DNA of 46,697 bases, taken from NCBI GenBank assembly GCA_001898965.1, contig MKVW01000007.1:87391-134087 (forward strand). The letters are read 5' to 3'. The translations under genes and the position numbers were made by a program. The first letter of the stretch is position 1. Every line of letters begins with the position of its first letter. The DNA comes from Rhizobiales bacterium 62-17 (lineage in GTDB: Bacteria; Pseudomonadota; Alphaproteobacteria; Rhizobiales; Beijerinckiaceae). The notes below the pieces were generated by a model. The model did not search any database and had not been told where the DNA came from. It saw only the letters and a program-made list of their open reading frames with translations. This document shows positions 9,213 through 17,156 of this stretch, piece by piece.

Positions 9213-12032
9213 ATGAAGGCCCATGTTTCTCGCCGGGACATTCTCAAAGCCGGCGTGGCAGCCGGCGTCGCCATTGAGGTGTCGTTCCTTTCATCCGCGC
9301 AGGCGCAACTCATCGAAACGCCGCCCCGCCCCGGCCCTGATTGGTTGAAGGCCGATGGGCGACCGAAATACCGGCTTGATGCGATTGCCAAAGTCACCGG
9401 CGAAAAGACATTTTCGCGCGATTATCGAGCCCGCGATCTGGAGGGATGGCCGAAAGACCAGTCGCATGCCTTCCTGCTGCATGCGACTCGCGTCGATCGG
9501 GTTTTCGACAGCGTCGATCTCTCGCTGCTGGGCGATGATCTGAAGCCCGACAGGCTGGTTCTGCACGAGGATCTTGTCGCCGACGGCGTCGTCATTCCCG
9601 TGCCGGGGTTCTATGGCGACGTCTTTCTGGTGCCCAAGGGACAGAATCCGCGCCTGCTCGGCCAGCCGGTCGCGATGCTGATCTATCGCGACTTCGCCCG
9701 CTATGACGCGGCCAAGCGCCTGTTGCGTTTCAACGACAAAGTGGTGCGCTATGGCGCCGAGGCGCCCTACTCCCATCCGCCGCACTATGGCGCCTCGCGC
9801 TATGTGCGCATCGATGGCGGCACGCCGGACGCCGAAGACCGCTATTCGCCCTACAAGGACACGGTCATCTTCGCCGGTTTTAATGGCGACGAGGCCGCCT
9901 GGCCGAAGCCCGGCGATGGCGATGCCATGGCGCGCGGCATGGCCGCCGCCGATGAGATCAGGAAAGACATCGACGGTGCCGGCGCCGATGCGCTGGTGAT
10001 CAAGCATCAATATTTTTCGCAATCGGTCGATGCTTCGGCGATGGAGCCGGACAACGGCAATGTGTGGTACGAGCCTTCGACCGGCATTCTGCATGCGATG
10101 ATCGCCACCCAGTCGCCGTATGAAGTGGCGGAGGTGGCGGCGACCTTGGTGTCGAAATCGAAATTCCCGCTCAAGAAGATCGATCTCAAGGTCGGTTACA
10201 CGGTGGGCTACGGCACCAAGGACCATTCGATCTTCCCATTTTTCTGCATCGTCGCGGCGCTTTATGGCGATGGACGGCCGGTCCGCTTGGCCAACGACCG
10301 CTACGAGCAATTCCAGATGGCGCTGAAACGCCACGCCTTCTGGATGGACAATGCTCTGGTGATCGACCGCAAGACCGGAAAATTCCGCGCCATGAGCGGC
10401 CATTTCAAGAACGATGGCGGCGGACGGGCGAACTTCTCTTTCTCCGTCGCCTTCGTCGGCGCGACGGCGGCACAGTCGATCTACTATCTGCCGAAGAGCG
10501 ATTTCTCGGCCGTGGCGCTGGCCTCGCGCGCAGTCGATGCCGGCTCGACGCGTGGCTACGGCACGCTGCAATCGATGTCGGCCACGGAAATGATGATCGA
10601 CGAGGCGGCCGAACTGCTCGGCATGGACGCGATCGAACTGCGCCTGCGCAATGTCTTCAAGTCGGGCATGAAGAACACGCAAGGCGCGATCCCAGCCGGG
10701 GCGCTACGCAACGAGGAAATACTCGCCAAGGCACGCCAGCATCCGCTGTGGACCGAAAAAGCCAAGAAGAAAGCCGCTTATGAAGCGGCCAATCCCGGCA
10801 AGAAATATGGCGTCGGTTACGGCCATGTGCAGAAGGACTATGGCACCGGCGCGGAAGCGGCCTTGGCGACCTTGGAATTCGATGCCAAGGGCCGGTTGAG
10901 CTTCGCCCATGTGGCGCATGAGATCGGCACGGGCACGACAACGTCGCAAGCCATCATGGTGCGCGACATTCTCGGCAAGGCGCCGGAGGCGACCGAATAC
11001 GGCAAGGTCGAGTGGCCGCAGATGCCGCTGGAGACCACCGATGAGCCCTATACGATGGCGCAGGCGGAAGAGGACAAGCGCAAACAGAATCCGCGCTGGA
11101 CACCGACCTTCACCTCGCCGATGAGCGCCACCAACAGCGTCTATTATCTCGGCCACGCGACACGCGAAGCAGCACGCACGCTGCTTGAACTCGCCATCTG
11201 GCCAGCGGCGCAATCGCTATGGTCGCGCGGCATAGGCGGCGGCGTGATCGCGCCCTATTCGGTGCGCCGCGAGGAGTTGCGGCTCGACGGCGGCGTGATC
11301 AACGCTGGCGGCCTGCCGGCGCTCACCTTCGAGCAGGTGGCGGCGGAAGCGCATCGCCTCGGTCTCGTCACCGGCGTCACCGTGCACACGTTCAACCGCT
11401 GGCAATGGGCGCAAGCCGAGTTCGATGTCGCCGGCAGCCGGCACAAACTGCCGATCGATGCCCTGGCGGTGAAATATGGCGATGGCGCCAGCGCCGATAA
11501 CAAGGCGCTGATGACGCTTGCTGGCTGGCAGTTCGTCGAGCGCGCTTCGATCATCTATCCGCCGACACAACGCAACAATGCCGGCGTCACCTACTACGCG
11601 CCGATGGCGACCTTGGCCGAACTGGTGGTCGATACGGCAACGGGCGACGTCACCCTGCTCTCGCATCACTCGATCATGGAATGCGGCACGCAGGTGGTGC
11701 CCGAACTGGTGTCGGGGCAGATCCAGGGCGGCATCGCCATGGGCATCGGCCACGCGCTGAAGGAATATCTGCCGCTCTACGAGGACGGACCCGGCAATGG
11801 CACATGGAACTGGAACCGCTATGAACTGCCCCGCTCCGCCGACGTGGCGGTGTGGTCGCAGACCTCGGAGATTCTGCCGCCTCTCTCGGCGACCGATCCG
11901 CCAAAGGGCATCGCGGAAGTGGTGATGATCGCCATCGTGCCGGCGATCGCCAACGGGATCGCTCATGCCATCGGCAAACGGTTCTACGACCTGCCGATCA
12001 CATCCGATAAAATCAGAGGAGCGCTGTCATGA
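9213..12032 (+). CDS. Periplasmic aldehyde/xanthine dehydrogenase-family molybdenum-binding subunit
   Basis: A 939-residue large subunit of a molybdenum hydroxylase. A twin-arginine signal (VSRRDILKAG, then a hydrophobic stretch ending SSAQAQ) predicts folded export to the periplasm. The a/b hammerhead begins at YRLDAIAKVTGEKTFSRDY (near 48), with Mo-binding domains after it. Near the C-terminus KGIAEVVMIA replaces the usual KGxGEPP but keeps the glutamate (about residue 902) expected to act as the catalytic base. At 939 residues it is longer than PaoC-type subunits (about 730). It overlaps the 2Fe-2S subunit gene by ATGA and is followed by a triheme cytochrome, so electrons probably flow Mo, 2Fe-2S, cytochrome c, quinol chain. 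The substrate is unknown; an aldehyde or N-heterocycle is plausible. No XdhC-type maturation gene is adjacent. Confidence 0.92.
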   Translation: MKAHVSRRDILKAGVAAGVAIEVSFLSSAQAQLIETPPRPGPDWLKADGRPKYRLDAIAKVTGEKTFSRDYRARDLEGWPKDQSHAFLLHATRVDRVFDSVDLSLLGDDLKPDRLVLHEDLVADGVVIPVPGFYGDVFLVPKGQNPRLLGQPVAMLIYRDFARYDAAKRLLRFNDKVVRYGAEAPYSHPPHYGASRYVRIDGGTPDAEDRYSPYKDTVIFAGFNGDEAAWPKPGDGDAMARGMAAADEIRKDIDGAGADALVIKHQYFSQSVDASAMEPDNGNVWYEPSTGILHAMIATQSPYEVAEVAATLVSKSKFPLKKIDLKVGYTVGYGTKDHSIFPFFCIVAALYGDGRPVRLANDRYEQFQMALKRHAFWMDNALVIDRKTGKFRAMSGHFKNDGGGRANFSFSVAFVGATAAQSIYYLPKSDFSAVALASRAVDAGSTRGYGTLQSMSATEMMIDEAAELLGMDAIELRLRNVFKSGMKNTQGAIPAGALRNEEILAKARQHPLWTEKAKKKAAYEAANPGKKYGVGYGHVQKDYGTGAEAALATLEFDAKGRLSFAHVAHEIGTGTTTSQAIMVRDILGKAPEATEYGKVEWPQMPLETTDEPYTMAQAEEDKRKQNPRWTPTFTSPMSATNSVYYLGHATREAARTLLELAIWPAAQSLWSRGIGGGVIAPYSVRREELRLDGGVINAGGLPALTFEQVAAEAHRLGLVTGVTVHTFNRWQWAQAEFDVAGSRHKLPIDALAVKYGDGASADNKALMTLAGWQFVERASIIYPPTQRNNAGVTYYAPMATLAELVVDTATGDVTLLSHHSIMECGTQVVPELVSGQIQGGIAMGIGHALKEYLPLYEDGPGNGTWNWNRYELPRSADVAVWSQTSEILPPLSATDPPKGIAEVVMIAIVPAIANGIAHAIGKRFYDLPITSDKIRGALS

Positions 12033-12574
12033 CGCTCGCGATGCGCAAACTGTCTCTGACCGTCAACGGCAAAACCATCGATCCGGTTGATGTGCCGGAA
12101 ACGATGATGATGCAGGATTTCCTCTACGAATATCTCAACCTCACCGGTTCGCGCATGGGCTGCGGCCAGGGTATCTGCCATGCCTGCACGGTGATCGTCG
12201 ATGGCGACGACGGCGCCATGCGGGAAATCCGCACCTGCATCACCGGCGCCCATTGGTTCGCCGGCAAGAAGGTGCGTACGGTCGAAGGCCATGCGACACG
12301 CGATGCTTCGGGCGCCATCACCGCCCTGTCGCCGGTGCAGCAGGCCTTCATCGAACATTTCTCGTTTCAATGCGGCTACTGTACGCCCGGGTTCGTCACC
12401 GGCGCGACCGTGCTGATGGATGAACTGAAGCGCAAGCCGGTGCGGCGCGCCGATCTCGAAAAAACGATCAGCGAAGCGCTCGACAAGCACATCTGCCGCT
12501 GCACCGGTTATGTCCGCTATTTCGAAGCGGTGCGTGACGTCATCCTGAAAACCCCCGGCCTCGTGAAAGCCTGA
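12029..12574 (+). CDS. 2Fe-2S subunit of the molybdenum hydroxylase
   Basis: A 181-residue electron-transfer subunit with two iron-sulfur clusters. The plant-ferredoxin-type cluster uses C45, C50, C53 and C70 (GCGQGICHAC and IRTC). The second, in the helical domain, uses C115, C118, C156 and C158 (QCGYC and ICRC). It has no signal peptide, so it likely crosses the membrane attached to the Tat-exported large subunit. Its ATG overlaps the stop of the large subunit (ATGA), showing translational coupling. The order Mo subunit then Fe-S subunit then cytochrome resembles IorBA- or AldFGH-like enzymes with a cytochrome partner. Confidence 0.95.
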   Translation: MTLAMRKLSLTVNGKTIDPVDVPETMMMQDFLYEYLNLTGSRMGCGQGICHACTVIVDGDDGAMREIRTCITGAHWFAGKKVRTVEGHATRDASGAITALSPVQQAFIEHFSFQCGYCTPGFVTGATVLMDELKRKPVRRADLEKTISEALDKHICRCTGYVRYFEAVRDVILKTPGLVKA

Positions 12575-12579
12575 CGATC

Positions 12580-13872
12580 ATGCGCGCAAGAAAACTGCTG
12601 GGGATCTTGATCCTGCTGATCGTCTGCGGCGCCGTTCTCGCGGGCTGCATTTTCGCCGGCTTGTTAGAAAAGAGCGTGGTGGCCAAGGACGTCGATCAGC
12701 CCCTGTCGCCCGACCAGATGAAAAGTTTGGCGCAGCGAGGCGCCTATGTCGCTGTGGCCGCCGACTGTTATGCCTGCCACACGACGACGGGCGGCGCGCC
12801 CTGGGCTGGTGGCCTGCCGTTCAAGACGCCGTTCGGCACGATCTATTCGACCAATATCTCATCCGATCCCGACAACGGCATCGGCAATTGGACGCGCGCT
12901 GACTTTCATCGCGCGGTGCGCGATGGCGTCGGCAAAGGCGGACGCCATCTCTATCCGGCCATGCCCTATGCCTCCTATCGCAAGATGACGCCGGAGGATG
13001 TGGACGCGGTCTACGCCTATCTGATGAGCCGGCCGCCGATGAAGGTGGCCAATCCGGCCAACGAACTCACCTTCCCGTTCAACATCCGGCAAGGCCTGAC
13101 CTTCTGGAACCTGCTCAATCTGTCGGGTGATACTCAAACGAAAGATGCGGCCCGCTCCGATGTGTGGAACCGAGGCCGCTATCTCGTCGACGCTCTGGCC
13201 CATTGCGGCGAATGCCACACGCCGCGCAACCTCACCCAGGGCATGATCCAGAGCGACTACCTGAAAGGCGCCATGCTCGAAGGGCTGTTCGCGCCTGACA
13301 TCACCAAGGACGGGCTGACCCGCATGGGCTTCACGCCGCAGCTTCTGGCCGGCTTCATGAAGTCGGGTCTGTCGGCGCAAGGTGCGATGACCAACCAGAT
13401 GTATGAGGTCGTGCATTTCTCGACCCAATACATGACCAAGGACGATCTCGACGCCATGTCGGCTTATCTCTTCGGCCTCGATGCGCTGCCGAAAGACGCG
13501 ACGCCACCGGCGCCGCCCAAGGCCGTTCCAGTGGCGGCCGATGTAGCGAGCTCAGCGCGCAACACGTATCTCGGCCTTTGCGCTTCCTGCCATGGCGCCG
13601 AGGGGCAAGGTATTCCTCATGTGGTGGTGCCGCTGGCCACCAATGCCTCGCTGCGCCTGACCAGCGCCCGCAACCTGATCCACACGACGCTCAACGGCAT
13701 TCCGGCCCGCCGTTTTCCGGGGCTTGAACGCATGCAGCCCATGCCGGCGTTCAAGGATGTGCTCGACGATCGGCAGATGGCCGATCTCGCCAATTGGATG
13801 CGCGCCACCTGGGGCGGCGAACCGCCGAACGTCAAAGCGGAGGATGTGGCGGAGATTCGTAAAGGACATTAG
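12580..13872 (+). CDS. Triheme cytochrome c, membrane-anchored electron acceptor subunit
   Basis: A 430-residue protein with three CxxCH heme sites: C63-YA-C66-H67, C209-GE-C212-H213 and C334-AS-C337-H338. This is the layout of the cytochrome subunits of membrane alcohol and aldehyde dehydrogenases of acetic acid bacteria. The N-terminal hydrophobic segment ends in a lipobox-like LAGC (C23), so it may be a lipoprotein; otherwise the segment would be a helix anchor. It starts five bases after the 2Fe-2S gene and should carry electrons from the molybdenum enzyme to ubiquinone or a terminal oxidase on the periplasmic face of the inner membrane. Confidence 0.95.
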   Translation: MRARKLLGILILLIVCGAVLAGCIFAGLLEKSVVAKDVDQPLSPDQMKSLAQRGAYVAVAADCYACHTTTGGAPWAGGLPFKTPFGTIYSTNISSDPDNGIGNWTRADFHRAVRDGVGKGGRHLYPAMPYASYRKMTPEDVDAVYAYLMSRPPMKVANPANELTFPFNIRQGLTFWNLLNLSGDTQTKDAARSDVWNRGRYLVDALAHCGECHTPRNLTQGMIQSDYLKGAMLEGLFAPDITKDGLTRMGFTPQLLAGFMKSGLSAQGAMTNQMYEVVHFSTQYMTKDDLDAMSAYLFGLDALPKDATPPAPPKAVPVAADVASSARNTYLGLCASCHGAEGQGIPHVVVPLATNASLRLTSARNLIHTTLNGIPARRFPGLERMQPMPAFKDVLDDRQMADLANWMRATWGGEPPNVKAEDVAEIRKGH

Positions 13873-13883
13873 GCCTTACGGGT

Positions 13884-13924
13884 GGTGGCGAACATGTCCG
13901 TCGCCACCCGCCTTAACGTTTCTT
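13884..13924 (+). terminator. Probable terminator of the molybdenum hydroxylase operon
   Basis: An 8-base inverted repeat, GGTGGCGA (13884-13891) and TCGCCACC (13901-13908), with a nine-base loop starts 11 bases after the cytochrome stop codon. A moderately T-rich tail (GTTTCTT) lies about ten bases further on. The U-tract is weak, so it may be inefficient. Confidence 0.45.
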
Positions 13925-14016
13925 AATCTGCCGTTCCCATCTTTTCGGAAAACTGCCACAAGTCTGACGCGATTTTCGCCAAGCTCCGCTCCGAGGTTCG
14001 ATGCGGGAGAGTGCAG

Positions 14017-14565
14017 ATGAGAACGTTTCAAAAAACGACGGTGGCCGTAGCCCTATCCGCTCTCGCGCTCACAAGCGCCAGCGCCCAGGATCGGCGCAAG
14101 AGCGACGACGTATTTGGCGCTAGCCCGAAAGACATCGTGCTGTCGACGGCTTCCGATTGGGGCGGACAAGGCGGCGTCTACACCTGCGAGCAATGGAAGG
14201 CCTATCTCACGCGTCTGTTCAACCAGGCCGACACCAAGCGCCATGGTTTTATCGACGAACGGGAGTTCGGCATCATCCGGCGGGCAAGCCCACTGTTCGA
14301 ACGGGCCGAGTTCGGCTTCTTCGGCGCCGATGCCAAAGGCCGGATCAGCCGGCAATCCTTCATCGGTCAGCGCGGCATGTTCTTCGCCCGCTATGACAAG
14401 AAAGGCAGTTGCAGCGTCACCAGCGCCGAACTGGCAACCGCCACGGCGGCGGAGCAGAAAAGCACCCCCACGGGCTTCAGCGGAGGTCGCGGCGGCCGAG
14501 GCGGCGGTGGCAACGGAGGCGGCTTTGGCGGCATGAGCCTGGGTGGGGTCGGTGGCCGCTTCTAG
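14017..14565 (+). CDS. Exported protein with degenerate EF-hands and Gly-rich tail
   Basis: A 182-residue protein with a signal peptide (MRTFQKTTVAVALSALALTS, cut near ASAQ). The core has EF-hand-like loops: DTKRHGFIDERE (about 72-83) keeps acidic residues at loop positions 1, 9 and 12, and FFGADAKGRISRQSF and RYDKKGSCSVTSAEL are similar but weaker. Positions 3 and 5 are not acidic, so calcium binding is doubtful. The last 30 residues are almost only glycine, serine, arginine and phenylalanine. I chose the ATG at 14017, after GGGAGAG, rather than a GTG six bases earlier. It is preceded by a terminator-like hairpin and is probably a separate unit from the cytochrome operon. Confidence 0.75.
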   Translation: MRTFQKTTVAVALSALALTSASAQDRRKSDDVFGASPKDIVLSTASDWGGQGGVYTCEQWKAYLTRLFNQADTKRHGFIDEREFGIIRRASPLFERAEFGFFGADAKGRISRQSFIGQRGMFFARYDKKGSCSVTSAELATATAAEQKSTPTGFSGGRGGRGGGGNGGGFGGMSLGGVGGRF

Positions 14566-14571
14566 GCCATG

Positions 14572-14787
14572 TCATTCCTCACCGTCTTGCTCATAGCGCA
14601 GGAGATCGCCCGGCTGGCAACCGAGGAACTGGCAGATGCGCTCCAATGTCTCGAAGCGCACGCCCTTCACCTTGCCTTGTTTCAGAAGTGACAGATTGGC
14701 CTCAGTGATGCCGACATATTCGGCCAAGTCTTTCGACTTGGCGTTGCGCTCCGCCAGCATGACATTGAGTCTGACCTTGATGGGCAT
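14572..14787 (-). CDS. Cro/CI-type (XRE) helix-turn-helix regulator
   Basis: A 71-residue DNA-binding protein that is almost only the helix-turn-helix domain (MPIKVRLNVMLAERNAKS, then KDLAEYVGITEANLSLLKQG, then a FETLERICQFLGCQPGDLL tail). This is the YozG-like form that is regularly paired with DUF2975 membrane proteins. Its ATG at 14787 comes seven bases after the stop of the DUF2975 gene, so the two are co-transcribed. It probably represses its own operon through the palindromes at 15375-15404. Confidence 0.9.
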   Translation of the reverse strand: MPIKVRLNVMLAERNAKSKDLAEYVGITEANLSLLKQGKVKGVRFETLERICQFLGCQPGDLLRYEQDGEE

Positions 14788-14794
14788 GGCGGCC

Positions 14795-15364
14795 TCAGAC
14801 GAATTGGGCGTTTTCATCGGCAATGGTCATGGCTTCCCGCATGACCCAGGCGATCAGCGCGACGGTGCCGCCGAAGATCAGGCCGAGCACCGTGTCCGAA
14901 CCGATGTTGAAGACGAGCGATTTGGTGCCGGGCGAACCGTGCCAGCTCAACAACACCGAGAGCGCAGCCCCGGCGAACGGCTTCAACAGTGCCGAAACGA
15001 TGATCGCCATGGCAAAGTTGCGCAGACGTCCGGCGCTCTCGGCCGAGAAAATACGGCCGGCGGCGAAAGCCGTGAAGCAGTGCCGTGCCTGCATCAGGCC
15101 ATAGATCAACGCGCCCAGCGGCAACATGGAAATAAGAAAAGCCAGCACGCGGATGGTGAAGCCGAGCTCGATCGTATAGCCCCGGCTCACGCCCGCTTGG
15201 GCGCTCAGTAATGCCGGCGTCGGCGTTACGATCCAATAGACCAGCAAGGCGGCCGTGAGCAGGATAGACGTGGCGGTACAGGCGGCAGCCAAAAGCCGGC
15301 TCAGGCGGCGGATGCGCGCTAGGCGAAGGGCACGGGCATTGTCGGAGAGGACTTCGGCAGACAT
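14795..15364 (-). CDS. DUF2975-family membrane protein
   Basis: A 189-residue protein with four predicted membrane helices: about 24-46, 70-92, 115-138 and 155-175. Helix 2 and the following segment (VLAFLISMLPLGALIYGLMQARHCFTAFAAGRIFS) match the DUF2975 pattern. The biochemical role of the family is unknown. Its constant pairing with a small Cro/CI regulator, seen here too, suggests a membrane sensor or modulator module. It is the first gene of the pair. A good promoter (TTGTCA, 16 bases, TATAAA) lies directly upstream on this strand and overlaps a perfect palindrome. Confidence 0.85.
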   Translation of the reverse strand: MSAEVLSDNARALRLARIRRLSRLLAAACTATSILLTAALLVYWIVTPTPALLSAQAGVSRGYTIELGFTIRVLAFLISMLPLGALIYGLMQARHCFTAFAAGRIFSAESAGRLRNFAMAIIVSALLKPFAGAALSVLLSWHGSPGTKSLVFNIGSDTVLGLIFGGTVALIAWVMREAMTIADENAQFV

Positions 15365-15374
15365 GGCGGCTCCA

Positions 15375-15418
15375 ATCAGATGATTTCTGATTTATAGCTA
15401 TAAATTATCGTTTGACAA
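15375..15418. promoter_or_regulatory. Divergent promoter with two palindromic operators
   Basis: Two inverted repeats lie between the DUF2975 gene (reverse) and the small exported gene (forward): ATCAGA-N5-TCTGAT (15375-15391) and the perfect 14-base palindrome TTTATAGCTATAAA (15391-15404). On the reverse strand TTGTCA (15418-15413) and TATAAA (15396-15391) form a promoter with a 16-base spacer whose -10 lies inside the palindrome. On the forward strand TTGACA (15412-15417) could be a -35 element, though its -10 is weak. The XRE regulator encoded in the reverse operon is the obvious candidate binder. Confidence 0.6.
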
Positions 15419-15465
15419 TAAATTTTTTCCGCCATACGTCTCCGGCACCGAAACGGAGAAGATAC

Positions 15466-15840
15466 ATGGCCTGTCGCGCCCTCGTTATTGCTGCCCTGTT
15501 CGCCACCGGCATTTTCGCATCCGCGCAGGCCGCGCCCTCGACATCGCGTGGCGAGATTTCCGTCGCGCAGGTCATGGAAATGCTTGAGAAGGCGCCGAAC
15601 GAAGCGACGGCCCGGCAGATCCTGCTCGCTTATCTCGCCGGTGTCGGTGAAACCACCGGCATCCTGGTGAAGGCAGTCGGCACCCGCGCCACTTGCCAGG
15701 GACCGCTGACCTTGAACGACCGTGCCGCTCATCAAGCCCTTCGAACAGCCACGCGCCAAGGCAATGCGGTGGAGACGCCGGCCACGCCCCTCCTCGTCGA
15801 CGATATGATCAAGCGTGCCGGCTGTTCGCTGGGGCGTTGA
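15466..15840 (+). CDS. Small exported protein, Rap1a/Tai-like
   Basis: A 124-residue protein with a signal peptide (ACRALVIAALFATGIFASAQA). The mature part is helical, with LLAYLAGVGETTG in the middle, a cysteine at 77 (TRATCQGP) and a second at 120 close to the C-terminus (IKRAGC). This pattern of a YLAGV helix, a central cysteine before a proline and a terminal cysteine recalls the Rap1a/Tai immunity-like family, but I could not confirm the match. No type VI effector or secretion gene is nearby. GGAGA precedes the ATG at 15466 by seven bases; the longer frame to 15412 has no signal peptide at its start. Confidence 0.65.
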   Translation: MACRALVIAALFATGIFASAQAAPSTSRGEISVAQVMEMLEKAPNEATARQILLAYLAGVGETTGILVKAVGTRATCQGPLTLNDRAAHQALRTATRQGNAVETPATPLLVDDMIKRAGCSLGR

Positions 15841-15845
15841 TAGCC

Positions 15846-17051
15846 TCAGCCTCGCTTCGACACCGACCAAGCGACGAAAGCCGCGACGACATTGGCCGCG
15901 ACGCTGGCGAGGATCGGCAGCAGATAGCTGTGATTGATGTCGAAGATGAAACCGGCGGCGCTCGGGCCGATCAAGGTGCCGAAGGCGACGCTGGTGTAAA
16001 GAATGCCGATCAGACTGCTGACATTGCGGCCGCCGAAATGGTCCATCACCACGGCGGGCAGAATGGCGACCCAACCGCCGTAAGCGGCGCCGAACAGCAG
16101 CGCGAAAAGCGCCAGCGGCCAGAAACTCGTCGCAACCGCCCAGATCGCCAATGTCGCCGCCATGGCGATGAAGGTGGCAAGCAGAAAGGACTGGCGCCCC
16201 ATCCGATCGGCGAGCCCGCCGAGGAAGAAACGCCCGGCCGTACTGCCGACACCAATGGCGCCGATCAGCAGCACCGCCGATGACGCATCGATGCCGCGAT
16301 CGAGCGCATAAGGCACGAGATGGACGAAGGGCACGAAAACGCCGAAGGCACAAATGAGGCAGGCAGCGTAGAGACCCAGGAATTGCGGCGTGCGCACAGC
16401 ATCGGCCACCGCGAAGCCTTGCGCGACATGGCCTCCCTTGGCCGGCGCGGTTTCGCCATCCGGTGACAAACCGCGATCCTTGGGATCGTCGACGATGAAC
16501 AGCGCCATGCCGACACCCACGATCAAAGCAACGATTCCCAGAACCAGATAGGCCTGGCGCCAGCCGAAGGAGCTGATCAACAGCGCGGCCAGCGGCGGCA
16601 TGACGAGCGTGCCAACGCCAATGCCGCTCACCGCCAGGCCCGAGGCGAAGCCGCGCCGGCGCACGAACCAGCGCTGCACCGCGCCAACGGCGGGCACATA
16701 GGCAGCGCCAACCCCGACGCCGATCCCCAGGCTATAGGCCGCATAGACCTCGGTGATGGTGCGCGCGAAGGACGCCAGAATGAGGCCAAGCCCAACCAGG
16801 ACCATGCCGAAAATAGCCAACAGCCGTGCGCCCCAGCAATCGGCCAGCGGGCCGCTGATGATTCCGAGCGCGAAATAGAGAAACCCGGCGAAAGCAAAGA
16901 CCAGCGACACCGATCCGCGCGACGCGCCGAAATCCCGTTGCAGGGACTCCATGAAGGCGCTGAACGCATAGGCGCAGCCAAAGCCGACGAAGGTAACGGC
17001 AAAGGCCGCCGCGACGACTAGCCAGCCATAGAAAAAGCGGGAGGACGGCAT
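15846..17051 (-). CDS. MFS transporter, monocarboxylate/oxalate-formate antiporter-like
   Basis: A 401-residue inner-membrane transporter with twelve predicted helices. The N-terminus FFYGWLVVAAAFAVTFVGFG is typical of the OFA/MCT-like branch, with loop motif GPLADCWGARLL between helices 2 and 3 and GGLADRMGRQSF between helices 8 and 9. The central cytosolic loop has DDPKDRGLSPDGE. This branch exchanges organic acids such as oxalate, formate and other carboxylates, but the cargo cannot be read from sequence. It converges on the Rap1a-like gene, with five bases between the stops. Confidence 0.9.
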   Translation of the reverse strand: MPSSRFFYGWLVVAAAFAVTFVGFGCAYAFSAFMESLQRDFGASRGSVSLVFAFAGFLYFALGIISGPLADCWGARLLAIFGMVLVGLGLILASFARTITEVYAAYSLGIGVGVGAAYVPAVGAVQRWFVRRRGFASGLAVSGIGVGTLVMPPLAALLISSFGWRQAYLVLGIVALIVGVGMALFIVDDPKDRGLSPDGETAPAKGGHVAQGFAVADAVRTPQFLGLYAACLICAFGVFVPFVHLVPYALDRGIDASSAVLLIGAIGVGSTAGRFFLGGLADRMGRQSFLLATFIAMAATLAIWAVATSFWPLALFALLFGAAYGGWVAILPAVVMDHFGGRNVSSLIGILYTSVAFGTLIGPSAAGFIFDINHSYLLPILASVAANVVAAFVAWSVSKRG

Positions 17052-17156
17052 GGAGTTCAGGAGCTACGCTGCGATCAAGGAAGGATAGCGCAGCCTAAAC
17101 CAGATTTCTGTCAGCAGGCGAGCCGCCAGCGCAGGGCAGCCCTGTGTGCGGGATCC

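Noticed and set aside
9291..10682. A 463-codon reverse frame opposite the molybdenum subunit
   Set aside because: Antisense shadow of a conserved gene; no domain or ribosome site.
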